Below are positions 51,074-59,812 of a stretch of DNA of 64,000 bases, one piece after another. Each line of letters opens with the position of its first letter. Positions within the stretch are counted from its first letter, which is position 1. The notes below the pieces were generated by a model, which saw only the letters and a list, made by a program, of their open reading frames with translations, had not been told where the DNA came from and made no database searches. Location of the stretch: contig CAJTTH010000001.1 of the NCBI GenBank assembly GCA_910579125.1, positions 1 through 64,000 on the forward strand, in the 5' to 3' direction. Made by a program: the position numbers and the translations under genes. The DNA is from an uncultured Oscillospiraceae bacterium (lineage in GTDB: Bacteria > Bacillota > Clostridia > Oscillospirales > Ruminococcaceae).

Positions 51074-52558
51074 CTACATTTTTTGCAGATCCTCCGCCAT
51101 AGCTTTGATATTGTTCACCATTTCACCAAGATTTTCCGCGCTGTGGCTGTTGTCGGAAAGCGCGGCGGCAACGCGGCTTACGGCGATAAAGTTAGAGTTT
51201 ATGTTCTCGCCGACCTCCGTGAGGGAGCGTGTCAGCTCGTTTTCGCTGTCGGCTATATTCTTGATCGCCGCGTTCATTCCCGCGATGTTCTCGAATATCT
51301 CGCGGTTTGAACCGTCGAGCCTCTGCGCGGAATTTCTTACGTACTCCATTTGAACGCCGCCCTCCGCAGTAAGCTCGGAGCTTCTTTGTATCGCGAAAAC
51401 GGTTTTGTCAATAGCGTGAATGATCTTGTCAACAAGAGAAGCGATATCGGCGGCGGACTTTTTAGCGCTGTCGGCGAGCTTCTTCACCTCGCCCGCGACT
51501 ACCGCGAAGCCCTTTCCGTGAACGCCCGCACGTCCCGCCTCGATCGACGCGTTTATCGCGAGTATATTGGTCTGCTCGGAAATTTTCGTTATGACCTTTG
51601 TGATCTCCGCGATCTTCTTTGAGTGCTCGGCAAGCTGCGTTATTACTTGCTCGGTGCGCTCGTTTTCGCTCGTAAGATTTTCTATGCTTTCCATTGCGAG
51701 CGCGGTTTTTTCGCTGTTCTCCACGGCGATCTGATTTGTTTTTTCGGTAAGCGCCGAGATTTTTTCGCTCATTTCCGTGAGATTTTGCAGACGTTCCGAG
51801 ATCACGCTCATATTTTCGCCGATTGACCTCATATATTCGGTATTTGCGCGGCTGTCGCGCATTACCGTTTCGGACTCTCCCGCGACGCTTTTGTTCGATG
51901 CGGCGAATGCTCTTGATATGCTTTCAAGCTCCGTGACTGTGCCGAAAAGCTCAGCCGAAATGCGCTGCTGATTTTCCTGCATGATACGCTGCTGTTCCGC
52001 ACCCATAAGGCTGCCGAGCATTTTCGCGGTGCGCTTTGCAAGCATAGTGAATATCGCTGAAAGCGCGAACAGAAGCAGCGCCCTCGGAATTATTCTGAAC
52101 AGCCAGAGCGCCTTTTCGTTGCCCGCGTCAATGTCCGTCATAAGTCCCGTGTGAAATGAAACGTACTGCGCCGCCGACATTCCCAGAACGGTAACCGCGG
52201 CGGTTATCGTACTTAATTTTCCGGAGAAATACAAACTTGCGATCGCGATCGGATAGACGTAAGCCACGACAACATGGTGCGTAAGCGTTGTGGCAACGAT
52301 TATCATAAAGACCACTGTGCACGAAACTATCAGGTACTTCACCCACCCCGCCGAGCATTTTATCACGTTCACCGCAAGCGTGGGTACAAGCAGCAGAACC
52401 ATGCCGACTATGTACGAGGTCAGCATTGTGGTCATTTCAACCGTGAATATCCCCGCGATGTTGAGTATAAAAACCAACGTAAAAACGATCGCGGTTATGC
52501 GCATTACGTTTGCCGCCGCCTTGTTTGCGGTAAGCTCGTTTTGTCTTAAAATTCCCAT
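51074..52558 (-). CDS. methyl-accepting chemotaxis protein with multi-span membrane sensor
   Basis: 494 residues. The N-terminal 185 residues hold about six hydrophobic helices with almost no extracellular domain, so the stimulus is probably sensed in or near the membrane. The signalling domain has the hairpin ISEQTNILAINASIEAGRAG followed by [19 protein letters not shown]. There is no HAMP domain. The start follows GGAGG; the longer open frame upstream overlaps the CheC-like gene. It is co-transcribed with that gene (20-bp gap). Confidence 0.9.
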   Translation of the reverse strand: MGILRQNELTANKAAANVMRITAIVFTLVFILNIAGIFTVEMTTMLTSYIVGMVLLLVPTLAVNVIKCSAGWVKYLIVSCTVVFMIIVATTLTHHVVVAYVYPIAIASLYFSGKLSTITAAVTVLGMSAAQYVSFHTGLMTDIDAGNEKALWLFRIIPRALLLFALSAIFTMLAKRTAKMLGSLMGAEQQRIMQENQQRISAELFGTVTELESISRAFAASNKSVAGESETVMRDSRANTEYMRSIGENMSVISERLQNLTEMSEKISALTEKTNQIAVENSEKTALAMESIENLTSENERTEQVITQLAEHSKKIAEITKVITKISEQTNILAINASIEAGRAGVHGKGFAVVAGEVKKLADSAKKSAADIASLVDKIIHAIDKTVFAIQRSSELTAEGGVQMEYVRNSAQRLDGSNREIFENIAGMNAAIKNIADSENELTRSLTEVGENINSNFIAVSRVAAALSDNSHSAENLGEMVNNIKAMAEDLQKM

Positions 52559-52578
52559 ATAGCCTCCGGAAAGTTTTT

Positions 52579-53181
52579 TTAAAAAGCAAGACCTATCTTG
52601 CCCATAAAGTCCGTGATAGCGCCAAGCTCGGGATAGAACACCACGTCGAAAGCGTTGTGCGTATCGACAAATTCTATCGAGTTTTTGACGAAGCATACCT
52701 CGCTGTTTTTATCTCCGCGAATTTCCTTTGACGGCTGCGGAACGGATTCCGGTATGGAAATATCTACCGGCGATCCCGACATCTGCGATATCGAGTTGGC
52801 GTAGGACGCGGCGGCGATATTCACGGTTTCCCGAACCGCGGAGATCGTCATTTCGTCCATATCGTCCTTTGATTTTACGCTTATCTCGGGAAAGAAATTT
52901 CCCGCGAGCCTTTCGATCGACGGATACGGGAAGATGAACATAAGCGTTCCCTTCATATCGCCGCAGAGCGTTATCTTAAACGCCTCCGCCCTTGCCGAAA
53001 GCATATCCGCGACCTTTCCCGCAACGCTCGCCGGGTTTATCCTAACCTGCGGCGTTGAAATATCCGTCGGCGAGGAATACATTCCCGCGACCTCCGTAGC
53101 AGCGTTTCCCGCGCCCATATTACCGATTTCCTGCAAAAACGACTTGTGTATCTCGTCAAATTCGTTGAAAGCAGAAATCAC
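52579..53181 (-). CDS. cheC: CheC-like chemotaxis phosphatase
   Basis: 200 residues of the CheC/CheX/FliY phosphatase family, which dephosphorylates CheY-P. The duplicated active-site element is visible: FLQEIGNMGAGNAATEVAG (Glu and Asn) and AVRETVNIAAASYANSISQM (Glu and Asn). I chose the GTG at 53181, 8 nt after AGAGG; a GTG at 53190 overlaps the ribosome site. First gene of an operon with the second MCP. The symbol is by family; it could be a CheX-type paralogue. Confidence 0.85.
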   Translation of the reverse strand: MISAFNEFDEIHKSFLQEIGNMGAGNAATEVAGMYSSPTDISTPQVRINPASVAGKVADMLSARAEAFKITLCGDMKGTLMFIFPYPSIERLAGNFFPEISVKSKDDMDEMTISAVRETVNIAAASYANSISQMSGSPVDISIPESVPQPSKEIRGDKNSEVCFVKNSIEFVDTHNAFDVVFYPELGAITDFMGKIGLAF

Positions 53182-53220
53182 CGAAATCACCTCTCATTTG
53201 ATCTATATCACATCAAAAAT

Positions 53221-53288
53221 ATTTTAACGCACAAATCGTGATTTTTCAAGCCGCTTGTCATAATTGGTCATTTTTTTGTCATAATTGG
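53221..53288 (-). promoter_or_regulatory. chemotaxis promoter with two direct repeats (CheC-MCP 2)
   Basis: Minus strand -35 TTGAAA (53244-53249) and -10 TAAAAT (53221-53226), spacer 17. Direct repeats CCAATTATGACAA(A/G) at 53254-53267 and 53275-53288, offset 21 bp, 4 bp from the -35: the same geometry as at 50762-50829. Confidence 0.78.
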
Positions 53289-53367
53289 CTGAAGAGTTGT
53301 GATTTGACATTTTTAAAATACAATATGTGCCCGCGACGGTTTGCATTTCAAACAAATTATTCCGACT

Positions 53368-53396
53368 TGCAAAATCCGTCGAAATGCTGTATAATA
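53368..53396 (+). promoter_or_regulatory. promoter of LytTR regulator gene
   Basis: TTGCAA (53368-53373) and TATAAT (53391-53396), spacer 17. Confidence 0.75.
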
Positions 53397-53419
53397 TAAG
53401 TTATGATCGGGGGGATCGT

Positions 53420-54130
53420 ATGAAGATCGCAGTAGTTGACGATATTGCCGAAGAGCGCGGACGCGCCTGCTCACTTGTTTGGGAATACACGCGGACAAGC
53501 GGCTTAACGGCGGAAATAACGGAATTTTCCCGCGCGGAGGATTTTCTCGCCGCCGAGGAACGGTTTGACATTGCACTTTTGGATATATTTATGAACGAAA
53601 TGAACGGTATCGACGCGGCACGGAAAGTACGCGAGATAAACGCCGATATGGAACTTATCTTCCTTACCGCAAGCCGCGATTTCGCGGTCGAGGCTTTTGC
53701 GGTGAACGCCGCAAATTACCTTGTGAAACCGTTTTCGGGTGAGCAAATGTTTTCCGCGCTGGACAGAATTTTGGGCAAAAAAGCGCCCGAACCGACCGTA
53801 ACGCTCCGCTGCGAAAGCGGATTGCAGACGTTTGAGCTGCGCGACGTGGAGTTTTTTGAGGTTCAGGAGCATAATCTCTACATAAATCTTTCGGACGGAA
53901 ACCGCGTAGCGGCGCGGCTGTCAATGAAACAGCTGCGCGGGGAGATCGGGAAAAACACGGATTATATACCCTGCGGCGCAAGTTTCCTTGTAAATTTGCG
54001 GCATATAGTGCTGCTGAATAATTTCACGCTGATAACAAAAACGGGGCGTAAGATACCCGTTCCGCGCAGAAGTTTTTCCGAGATCGAAAAAGCGTATCTC
54101 GATCATTGCAGAAAGGCGGTGGGCAAATGA
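53420..54130 (+). CDS. LytTR-family response regulator
   Basis: 236 residues. Receiver domain (1-120): AVVDDIAEERG, phospho-Asp in ALLDIFMNEMNG, FLTAS and the Lys in YLVKPF. LytTR DNA-binding domain (about 135-236): LRDVEFFEVQEHNLYINL, then FLVNLRHI and KIPVPRRSFSEIEKAY. LytTR proteins bind two direct repeats about 21 bp apart, which matches the repeats in front of the divergent CheC operon and of MCP 1. GGGGGG precedes the ATG. It overlaps a short membrane frame downstream by ATGA; a full kinase gene is missing. Confidence 0.92.
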   Translation: MKIAVVDDIAEERGRACSLVWEYTRTSGLTAEITEFSRAEDFLAAEERFDIALLDIFMNEMNGIDAARKVREINADMELIFLTASRDFAVEAFAVNAANYLVKPFSGEQMFSALDRILGKKAPEPTVTLRCESGLQTFELRDVEFFEVQEHNLYINLSDGNRVAARLSMKQLRGEIGKNTDYIPCGASFLVNLRHIVLLNNFTLITKTGRKIPVPRRSFSEIEKAYLDHCRKAVGK

Positions 54131-54288
54131 CGGAAAACCTGACCGAAAAGACCGCTCTCTTAGGAATTGTGACGGTGTTCGTATGGCACGGAATTATTCT
54201 GTTTTTGTTGGCGGAGCCGAAATTCCCGCGCAAAAAATGCGCCGCGATAGTCGGCGTTTGCTCGGTCTGCGCGGCGATCGGGTTGTAG
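54127..54288 (+). CDS. short membrane protein, possibly a truncated sensor kinase
   Basis: 53 residues with two hydrophobic segments (LLGIVTVFVWHGIILFLLAE and AAIVGVCSVCAAIGL). It starts in an ATGA overlap with the LytTR regulator, where a GHKL-type kinase would normally begin. A terminator follows within 20 bp, so this is either a tiny membrane partner or what remains after a deletion removed the kinase. Confidence 0.5.
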   Translation: MTENLTEKTALLGIVTVFVWHGIILFLLAEPKFPRKKCAAIVGVCSVCAAIGL

Positions 54289-54301
54289 AGACGTGCTGCC
54301 G

Positions 54302-54353
54302 AAAAACGCGTCGGTCATATTCTCGGCGTCGGCTAATCGGTCGGCGCGTTTTT
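54302..54353 (+). terminator. terminator after LytTR unit
   Basis: AAAAACGCG (54302-54310) pairs with CGCGTTTTT (54345-54353), with GC-rich internal pairing. Confidence 0.6.
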
Positions 54354-54402
54354 CTTTCGTCCGATATCCGCAAAGGGCGGGATAATAAATTATTTTAAAA
54401 CC

Positions 54403-54432
54403 CTTGAAAATTTTTCCGATATGTGTTATACT
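54403..54432 (+). promoter_or_regulatory. promoter of der operon
   Basis: TTGAAA (54403-54408) and TATACT (54427-54432), spacer 18. Confidence 0.6.
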
Positions 54433-54489
54433 ATAATATGAGTAATTATGTACAAGATCTGTTGAACGGGTCTGATGAAAGGAAAAAAA

Positions 54490-55806
54490 ATGCAGTTAGT
54501 AGCAATAGTCGGACGTCCGAACGTCGGAAAGTCCACGCTTTTCAATAAACTGGTAGGCAAGCGCCTGTCGATAGTCGACGATACGCCGGGCGTTACCCGC
54601 GACAGAATTTACAGCCGCTGCGAGTGGCTGAACCGCGAGTTTATGCTTATCGACACTGGCGGTATCGAGCCCAAGACCGACGACGTTATCCTCGCGCAGA
54701 TGAGAGAACAGGCGCTGCTGGCTATCGAGTCGGCGGATTGTATCATCTTTGTGACCGACCTCACGACAGGAGTTACCGCGAACGACGCGGACGTTGCGGC
54801 TATGCTCACAAAAAGCGGCAAGCCCGTCGTTCTTGCCGTCAACAAGGACGATAACATCGGTGAGCCGCCGCCCGAGTTTTACGAGTTCTATAATCTCGGT
54901 CTCGGCGACCCAATTGCCGTATCGGCGGTGCACGGTCACGGCACGGGGGATCTCCTTGACGCGGTGTTCGAGCTTATGCCGCCCGAGGAAGCCGAGCCCG
55001 AGGACGAGGACGCTATCAAGGTAGCCGTTATCGGCAAGCCGAACGTCGGAAAGTCGTCGCTTGTTAATCTGATAACGGGCGAGGAGCGCTCGATCGTCTC
55101 CGATATCGCGGGAACGACGCGCGACGCTATCGACAGCGAGGTAATCCGCGGCGAGGACAAGTATATTTTTATCGACACCGCGGGAATGCGCCGCAAGGCA
55201 AAGGTCACGGAGAACATCGAGCATTTCAGCGTTCTGCGCGCGCTTATGGCGGTTGACAGGGCGGACGTGTGCGTGGTGATGATAGACGCGACGGTCGGCT
55301 TTACGGAGCAGGACAGCAAGGTCGCGGGCTATGCTCACGACAAGGGCAAGGCGTGCGTTATCGCGGTCAACAAATGGGACGCGGTCGAGGACAAAACGGA
55401 CAAGACCATGAGCGAGTTCACCAAAAAGCTGGAAACGGATTTTTCGTTTATGAGCTACGCGCCGTTTGTATTTATTTCGGCGAAAACGGGACAGCGGCTT
55501 GACAAGCTGTTCGAGCTGATAAAACTGGTGCGCGAGCAGCATTCGCGCCGAATTTCCACAGGCGTTCTCAACGATATGCTCAGCTACGCGACTTCAAGAG
55601 TTCAGCCGCCCTCCGACAAGGGCAAGCGGCTCAAGCTCTACTATATGACGCAGGCGAGCACCAACCCGCCGAATTTCGTCGTGTTCTGCAACAATAAGGA
55701 GCTGTTCCATTACTCCTATCAGCGCTACATTGAAAATCAGATACGCGAAACGTTCGGGCTGGATAAAACGCCGATAAAGCTCTCAATACGCGAAAGAGGC
55801 GAATAA
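54490..55806 (+). CDS. der: ribosome biogenesis GTPase Der (EngA)
   Basis: 438 residues with two tandem GTPase domains, GRPNVGKST and DTGGIE in the first, GKPNVGKSS and DTAGMR in the second, and a C-terminal KH-like domain that contacts RNA. Der is essential for maturation of the 50S subunit. ATG 54490 is 7 nt after AAAGG; an ATG at 54475 lies upstream of that site. First gene of a run (der, membrane protein, plsY, GNAT, gpsA) with short gaps or overlaps, the usual order in Clostridia. Confidence 0.97.
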   Translation: MQLVAIVGRPNVGKSTLFNKLVGKRLSIVDDTPGVTRDRIYSRCEWLNREFMLIDTGGIEPKTDDVILAQMREQALLAIESADCIIFVTDLTTGVTANDADVAAMLTKSGKPVVLAVNKDDNIGEPPPEFYEFYNLGLGDPIAVSAVHGHGTGDLLDAVFELMPPEEAEPEDEDAIKVAVIGKPNVGKSSLVNLITGEERSIVSDIAGTTRDAIDSEVIRGEDKYIFIDTAGMRRKAKVTENIEHFSVLRALMAVDRADVCVVMIDATVGFTEQDSKVAGYAHDKGKACVIAVNKWDAVEDKTDKTMSEFTKKLETDFSFMSYAPFVFISAKTGQRLDKLFELIKLVREQHSRRISTGVLNDMLSYATSRVQPPSDKGKRLKLYYMTQASTNPPNFVVFCNNKELFHYSYQRYIENQIRETFGLDKTPIKLSIRERGE

Positions 55807-56384
55807 TGGGCAAATCAGGTGCGTTTGACAAAATAATCAGGGATTGCCGTAGGACGTTCCGTCACACCCCGATAGGCTACTGGATAAGCACCGCGTTTGT
55901 CACGGCGGGGTTTTTGCTGTCGGGAATTTATACGAAAATGCCGCTTGCCGTTATCGCGGCGGTATTGACGGCGGCGTTCTGGGGGATTTCGGCGTGGGCG
56001 ACGCTTGATGTGTTCGTGTTCTCGGCGAAAAAATTTGCGAAAACGCTTGACGGTCTGCCCGAAAAATCGCGGACGAAGATACTGCAAAAATATGAAAGCG
56101 CCCCCGCTCTCGGCAAGCGGTGGTTCCTTGAGGAATATCTGCTCTTTCACCGAAAAAGGCGAATAGAGCTGCTGCGTTATGACGAGATACGCTCCGCCGA
56201 ACCGAAGGGAATGAAAATAGAACTGGAGCTTTTAAACGGCAAAGTCGAACGGCTGCCGCTCGAACCGGACGAAAATCCCGCAATGATAGTCGCGGCGCTG
56301 CGCAGCAAAAATCCGCAGATCAGCGTAAAGCTGAACGGAAAGATAATTGAAAAGATGGAAAACAGAAAGGACAACGCGGAATGA
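55806..56384 (+). CDS. membrane protein of unknown function
   Basis: 192 residues with two adjacent membrane helices (about 24-45 and 47-68) and a basic cytoplasmic C-terminal domain (about 70-192) of mixed structure. No family recognised with confidence; the arrangement recalls PH-like membrane proteins. Its ATG overlaps the der stop, and its stop overlaps the plsY start, so it is fully embedded in the operon. Confidence 0.75.
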   Translation: MGKSGAFDKIIRDCRRTFRHTPIGYWISTAFVTAGFLLSGIYTKMPLAVIAAVLTAAFWGISAWATLDVFVFSAKKFAKTLDGLPEKSRTKILQKYESAPALGKRWFLEEYLLFHRKRRIELLRYDEIRSAEPKGMKIELELLNGKVERLPLEPDENPAMIVAALRSKNPQISVKLNGKIIEKMENRKDNAE

Positions 56385-57043
56385 TCTGGTTGTGTTACAT
56401 TATAATGCTTGTCGTGCCGTATTTGCTTGCGGGGATAAATACCTCGATAATTGTGGCGAAAGTAAAGACGGGCAAGGATATCCGCACCATGGGCAGCGGA
56501 AACGCGGGGCTTACAAACACTCTGCGCGTACTCGGAAAGGGCGCGGCGGGCATCGTGCTTCTCGGCGACGTCGCGAAATCGGCGATAGCGGTGCTTATCG
56601 TGCGGCTGTCGTTCCTGTACCTCGGCGGCGTGAACACCATGGACGCGGCTTCAAATATGACGTGGGCGGAATTTATGGCGGTGTTTATGGCGATAGTCGG
56701 GCATTGCTTTCCGCTGTACTACGGATTTAAGGGCGGCAAGGGAGTTCTTGCGGCAATATCCGCGATCTTCGTGCTTGACTGGAGAATTGCCTGTATACTG
56801 CTCGGCATTTTTATCGTTCTCGTGGCGATAACGCGCTATGTTTCGCTCGGGAGCTGTGTCGCCTCGGCGAGCTTCTTTATAGCGGTTTTGCTGTTCGGGT
56901 ATTTTACCGACCATGACCCCGCGTTTATCATCAACACAATAATAGCGGCGTTCTGCGGCGGTCTGATAATCGTCAAGCATAAGGGGAACATTCAGCGGCT
57001 GCTTTCGCACAACGAGAAAAAACTGGGCGAAAAAGCAAAGTGA
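56381..57043 (+). CDS. plsY: acyl-phosphate:glycerol-3-phosphate acyltransferase
   Basis: 220-residue membrane enzyme that moves an acyl group from acyl-phosphate to glycerol-3-phosphate, the first acylation of phospholipid synthesis. The motifs are MGSGNAGLTNTLR, the second loop GHCFPLYYGFKGGKG, and a later HKGNIQRLLSHNEKKL. Multiple membrane helices. It sits two genes before gpsA, which makes its substrate. Confidence 0.95.
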   Translation: MIWLCYIIMLVVPYLLAGINTSIIVAKVKTGKDIRTMGSGNAGLTNTLRVLGKGAAGIVLLGDVAKSAIAVLIVRLSFLYLGGVNTMDAASNMTWAEFMAVFMAIVGHCFPLYYGFKGGKGVLAAISAIFVLDWRIACILLGIFIVLVAITRYVSLGSCVASASFFIAVLLFGYFTDHDPAFIINTIIAAFCGGLIIVKHKGNIQRLLSHNEKKLGEKAK

Positions 57044-57055
57044 ACGGAGAAAACA

Positions 57056-57607
57056 ATGAACAGACAGGACTATATATCGTTATTTAACAGTATGCACCCG
57101 AACTTTTTTGAGCAGCAGCATATCCGCGCGCTGCCCGAGGGGGAGATTTTCAGCGAGATGATACTTCTGCTCGGCGAGTTCGACGGGAGTATATACAACA
57201 AGCCCTTAGACAGTACCGTTTCATTCGGCTTCTTTGACGGAACTCTTGCCGAACTGCGAAATATTGTGGAAAAGGTCGAAGAGGATTGGCCGCAGTTTTT
57301 CGACGAAAACTCGCGGACGTATTGCGGCTACATAAACGGCAAGATCGCGAGCTTCTGCAATATTGACGATATGGGCGAGTACAACGTAAACGGGCGCGTA
57401 CTGAGGGTCGGAGGTCCGGGGTGCGTGGGAACTCTTCCCGAGTACCGCGACAAGGGAATAGGCTTGACAATGGTAAAGCACGCTACGCGTATCCTTAAAG
57501 ACGAGGGGTTTGACCTCGGCTATATTCATTATACTTACGTCGATAAATGGTACGGCAAGCTCGGCTACAAAACCGTGCTGCAATGGGGAAAAGACGGTTT
57601 TATTTAA
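57056..57607 (+). CDS. GNAT-family N-acetyltransferase
   Basis: 183 residues. The acetyl-CoA-binding segment is VGTLPEYRDKGIGLTMVKHA (motif A, Q/RxxGxG/A as RDKGIG), followed by YTYVDKWYGKLGYK, the usual C-terminal signature. Substrate unknown. It lies between plsY and gpsA with gaps of 12 and 31 bp. Confidence 0.88.
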   Translation: MNRQDYISLFNSMHPNFFEQQHIRALPEGEIFSEMILLLGEFDGSIYNKPLDSTVSFGFFDGTLAELRNIVEKVEEDWPQFFDENSRTYCGYINGKIASFCNIDDMGEYNVNGRVLRVGGPGCVGTLPEYRDKGIGLTMVKHATRILKDEGFDLGYIHYTYVDKWYGKLGYKTVLQWGKDGFI

Positions 57608-57638
57608 CGGCGCACACACTTTGTTAGGGGGTATTCAA

Positions 57639-58643
57639 ATGGCGAAGATCACTGTTTTGGGCTGCGGCTACGGCACGGCTCTGGGAGTACTGTACACAAA
57701 ATACGGTCACGAGGTCACGACATGGACAAAGTTTGAACAAGAAGCGGAGCAGCTCCGCACAGAACGCGAGCATAAGCGTCTGCTGCCCGGAGTAAGGCTG
57801 CCCGACGCTCTGGGCGTTACCACCGACCCGACCTGCGTTTCGGGCGCGGATATCGTGGTGGTGTGCATACCGTCCGCGTTTTACCGCGAGGCAGTGCGCT
57901 CCGTCAAGGAATACGTCGATAAGCGCACGGTGGTTGTCAACGCCTCAAAGGGCTTGGAAGAAGCAACGGGGAAGCGGCTCTCTGAGCTGCTTTGCGAGGA
58001 GCTTCCCGAAAACCCCGTCGCAGTAATAACGGGTCCGTGCCATGCGGAGGAAATAGCGCGTTTTGTTCCGACAACGGAGGTATGCGCGGCTTACGACCCC
58101 GAGACCGCGAAGTATATTCAGAATACGCTCTCCAACGAATGCTACAGGATTTACGTCAACGACGACGTTGCGGGCTGCGAGCTTGGCGGTGTGCTGAAAA
58201 ATCCGATAGCGCTCGGCTGCGGAATAGCGCGCGGAATGGGTCTCGGTGACAACACCGTCGCGGCGCTCATGACACGCGGTATGACCGAGATAACGCGGCT
58301 CGGGGTCGGTCTCGGCGCAAACTGGAAAACGTTCACGGGCATGGCGGGTATCGGCGATTTGATAGTCACCTGCACCTCGCAGCACTCACGCAACTACCGC
58401 GCGGGATTTCTTATCGGACAGGGCACTCCCGCTGCCGAGGCGGTAAAGCAGGTCGGCACGGTCGAGGGCTACCTCAACAGCAAGACTGCGTTCAGACTGG
58501 CGAAAGAGCACAATATCGACACGCCGATAATCGAGCAGATAGTCAACGTCTGCTACAACGGCAGCGATCCGCGCAAGAGCATAAACGCGCTTATGACGCG
58601 CGAGAGCAAGCACGAGCGGGAGGTATTCTGGTTTGACGAGTAA
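57639..58643 (+). CDS. gpsA: glycerol-3-phosphate dehydrogenase [NAD(P)+]
   Basis: 334 residues. NAD-binding loop GCGYGTALGV, then ITGPCHAEEIA, the catalytic Lys in GGVLKNPIALGCGIA, and GDLIVTCTSQHSRN, all typical of GpsA. It reduces dihydroxyacetone phosphate to sn-glycerol-3-phosphate for PlsY. The ATG at 57639 follows TTAGGGGG; 43 upstream in-frame codons overlap the GNAT gene and are excluded. Confidence 0.95.
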   Translation: MAKITVLGCGYGTALGVLYTKYGHEVTTWTKFEQEAEQLRTEREHKRLLPGVRLPDALGVTTDPTCVSGADIVVVCIPSAFYREAVRSVKEYVDKRTVVVNASKGLEEATGKRLSELLCEELPENPVAVITGPCHAEEIARFVPTTEVCAAYDPETAKYIQNTLSNECYRIYVNDDVAGCELGGVLKNPIALGCGIARGMGLGDNTVAALMTRGMTEITRLGVGLGANWKTFTGMAGIGDLIVTCTSQHSRNYRAGFLIGQGTPAAEAVKQVGTVEGYLNSKTAFRLAKEHNIDTPIIEQIVNVCYNGSDPRKSINALMTRESKHEREVFWFDE

Positions 58644-59811
58644 ATTTCGCACGGAACGGGAAATGCTCGAGCTGATAACGCATACCGCCGAGGAGGACGA
58701 GCGTATTCTCGCGGCGGTGATGAGCGGCTCGCGCGCGGACATTCACGCGGTCAAGGACGTTTACCAAGACTATGATATTGTGTACTATGTAAAAGATGTC
58801 GCGCCGTTTTGGAACAATAACGCGTGGCTGGAGGAAAAATTCGGGAAAATTGCCGTGCTGCAAACTCCCGAAACCATGACGCTCATGCCGCCCGACAACA
58901 ACGGAGCGTTTGTGTTCCTTACGATATTCGAGGACGGCAACCGAATTGACCTGACAATATCGGACAATCTCGACATACCCGAGGGCGAGCCTGCCGTCGT
59001 GCTGCTGGATAAGGTCGGAATGCTCTCGGATATCCGTCCGCGCAACGACTATTGGTTCGTCAAACCGCCGACGGAAAAGCTGTTCCGCGACTGCTGCAAC
59101 GAGTTCTGGTGGTGTCTGAACAACGTCGCGAAGGGCGTGGCGCGCGACGAGCTGCCGTATGCCATGGAGATGTTCAATCTTTATGTCCGCGATATGCTGA
59201 ACCAAATGACCGACTGGTATATCGGCATAACGCATGACTTTAAGGTGTCGGCGGGCAAAATGGGCAAAAATTACAAGCGTTATCTCCCCGAAGAGATGTA
59301 CAGGCAATACGCCGCTACCTATTCCGACAGCGATTACGGGCATATCCGCGCGGCGGTCTATACGGGCTGTGATTTGTTCCGCACAATGGCGAAGAGTGTT
59401 GCAGAGCGTTTCGGGTACGAATACAATCTCGCCGAGGATGAGAATATGACAGCGTATATGCGCAAAACAATGGGCGGACACGCGGGGCGCTTCGTATCGG
59501 AAATATTCGGCGAAAAGCCCGCTCAATGGGGACTTCGCGGAGACCCGTTTTTATGGGAACGTTTGCAAAAGCGGTATGCCGACGTTCGGCTGCCGTATCC
59601 GTCCAAAGCGTTGAAACTCGGGATACTGCAAACGTTCGCGGAGTTTGCGGGAGAGTGTCCGGAGCGCGGGAAAATTTATTATGCCGAGGAATTCGCCAAA
59701 AAGAACGTCGGTATGTCAACGGGAGGGCTGTCGGGAGATTTCTGGCTGAACACCGCGATACCGCTGCTTCTGGAGAGACTGAACGCCGTTAATTCGGAGT
59801 TGGGAGAATGA
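58633..59811 (+). CDS. ANT(6)/AadE-like nucleotidyltransferase
   Basis: 392 residues from a TTG 9 nt after GGGAGG, overlapping the gpsA stop. The N-terminal part matches the streptomycin 6-adenylyltransferase family: REMLELITHTAEEDERI, then AVMSGSRAD and DYDIVYYVKD, with catalytic acidic residues. The C-terminal 90-100 residues extend beyond the usual length of about 290-300. Chromosomal relatives do not always confer resistance. Whether this one modifies aminoglycosides is not settled by sequence. Confidence 0.85.
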   Translation: MTSKFRTEREMLELITHTAEEDERILAAVMSGSRADIHAVKDVYQDYDIVYYVKDVAPFWNNNAWLEEKFGKIAVLQTPETMTLMPPDNNGAFVFLTIFEDGNRIDLTISDNLDIPEGEPAVVLLDKVGMLSDIRPRNDYWFVKPPTEKLFRDCCNEFWWCLNNVAKGVARDELPYAMEMFNLYVRDMLNQMTDWYIGITHDFKVSAGKMGKNYKRYLPEEMYRQYAATYSDSDYGHIRAAVYTGCDLFRTMAKSVAERFGYEYNLAEDENMTAYMRKTMGGHAGRFVSEIFGEKPAQWGLRGDPFLWERLQKRYADVRLPYPSKALKLGILQTFAEFAGECPERGKIYYAEEFAKKNVGMSTGGLSGDFWLNTAIPLLLERLNAVNSELGE

Positions 59812-59812
59812 T

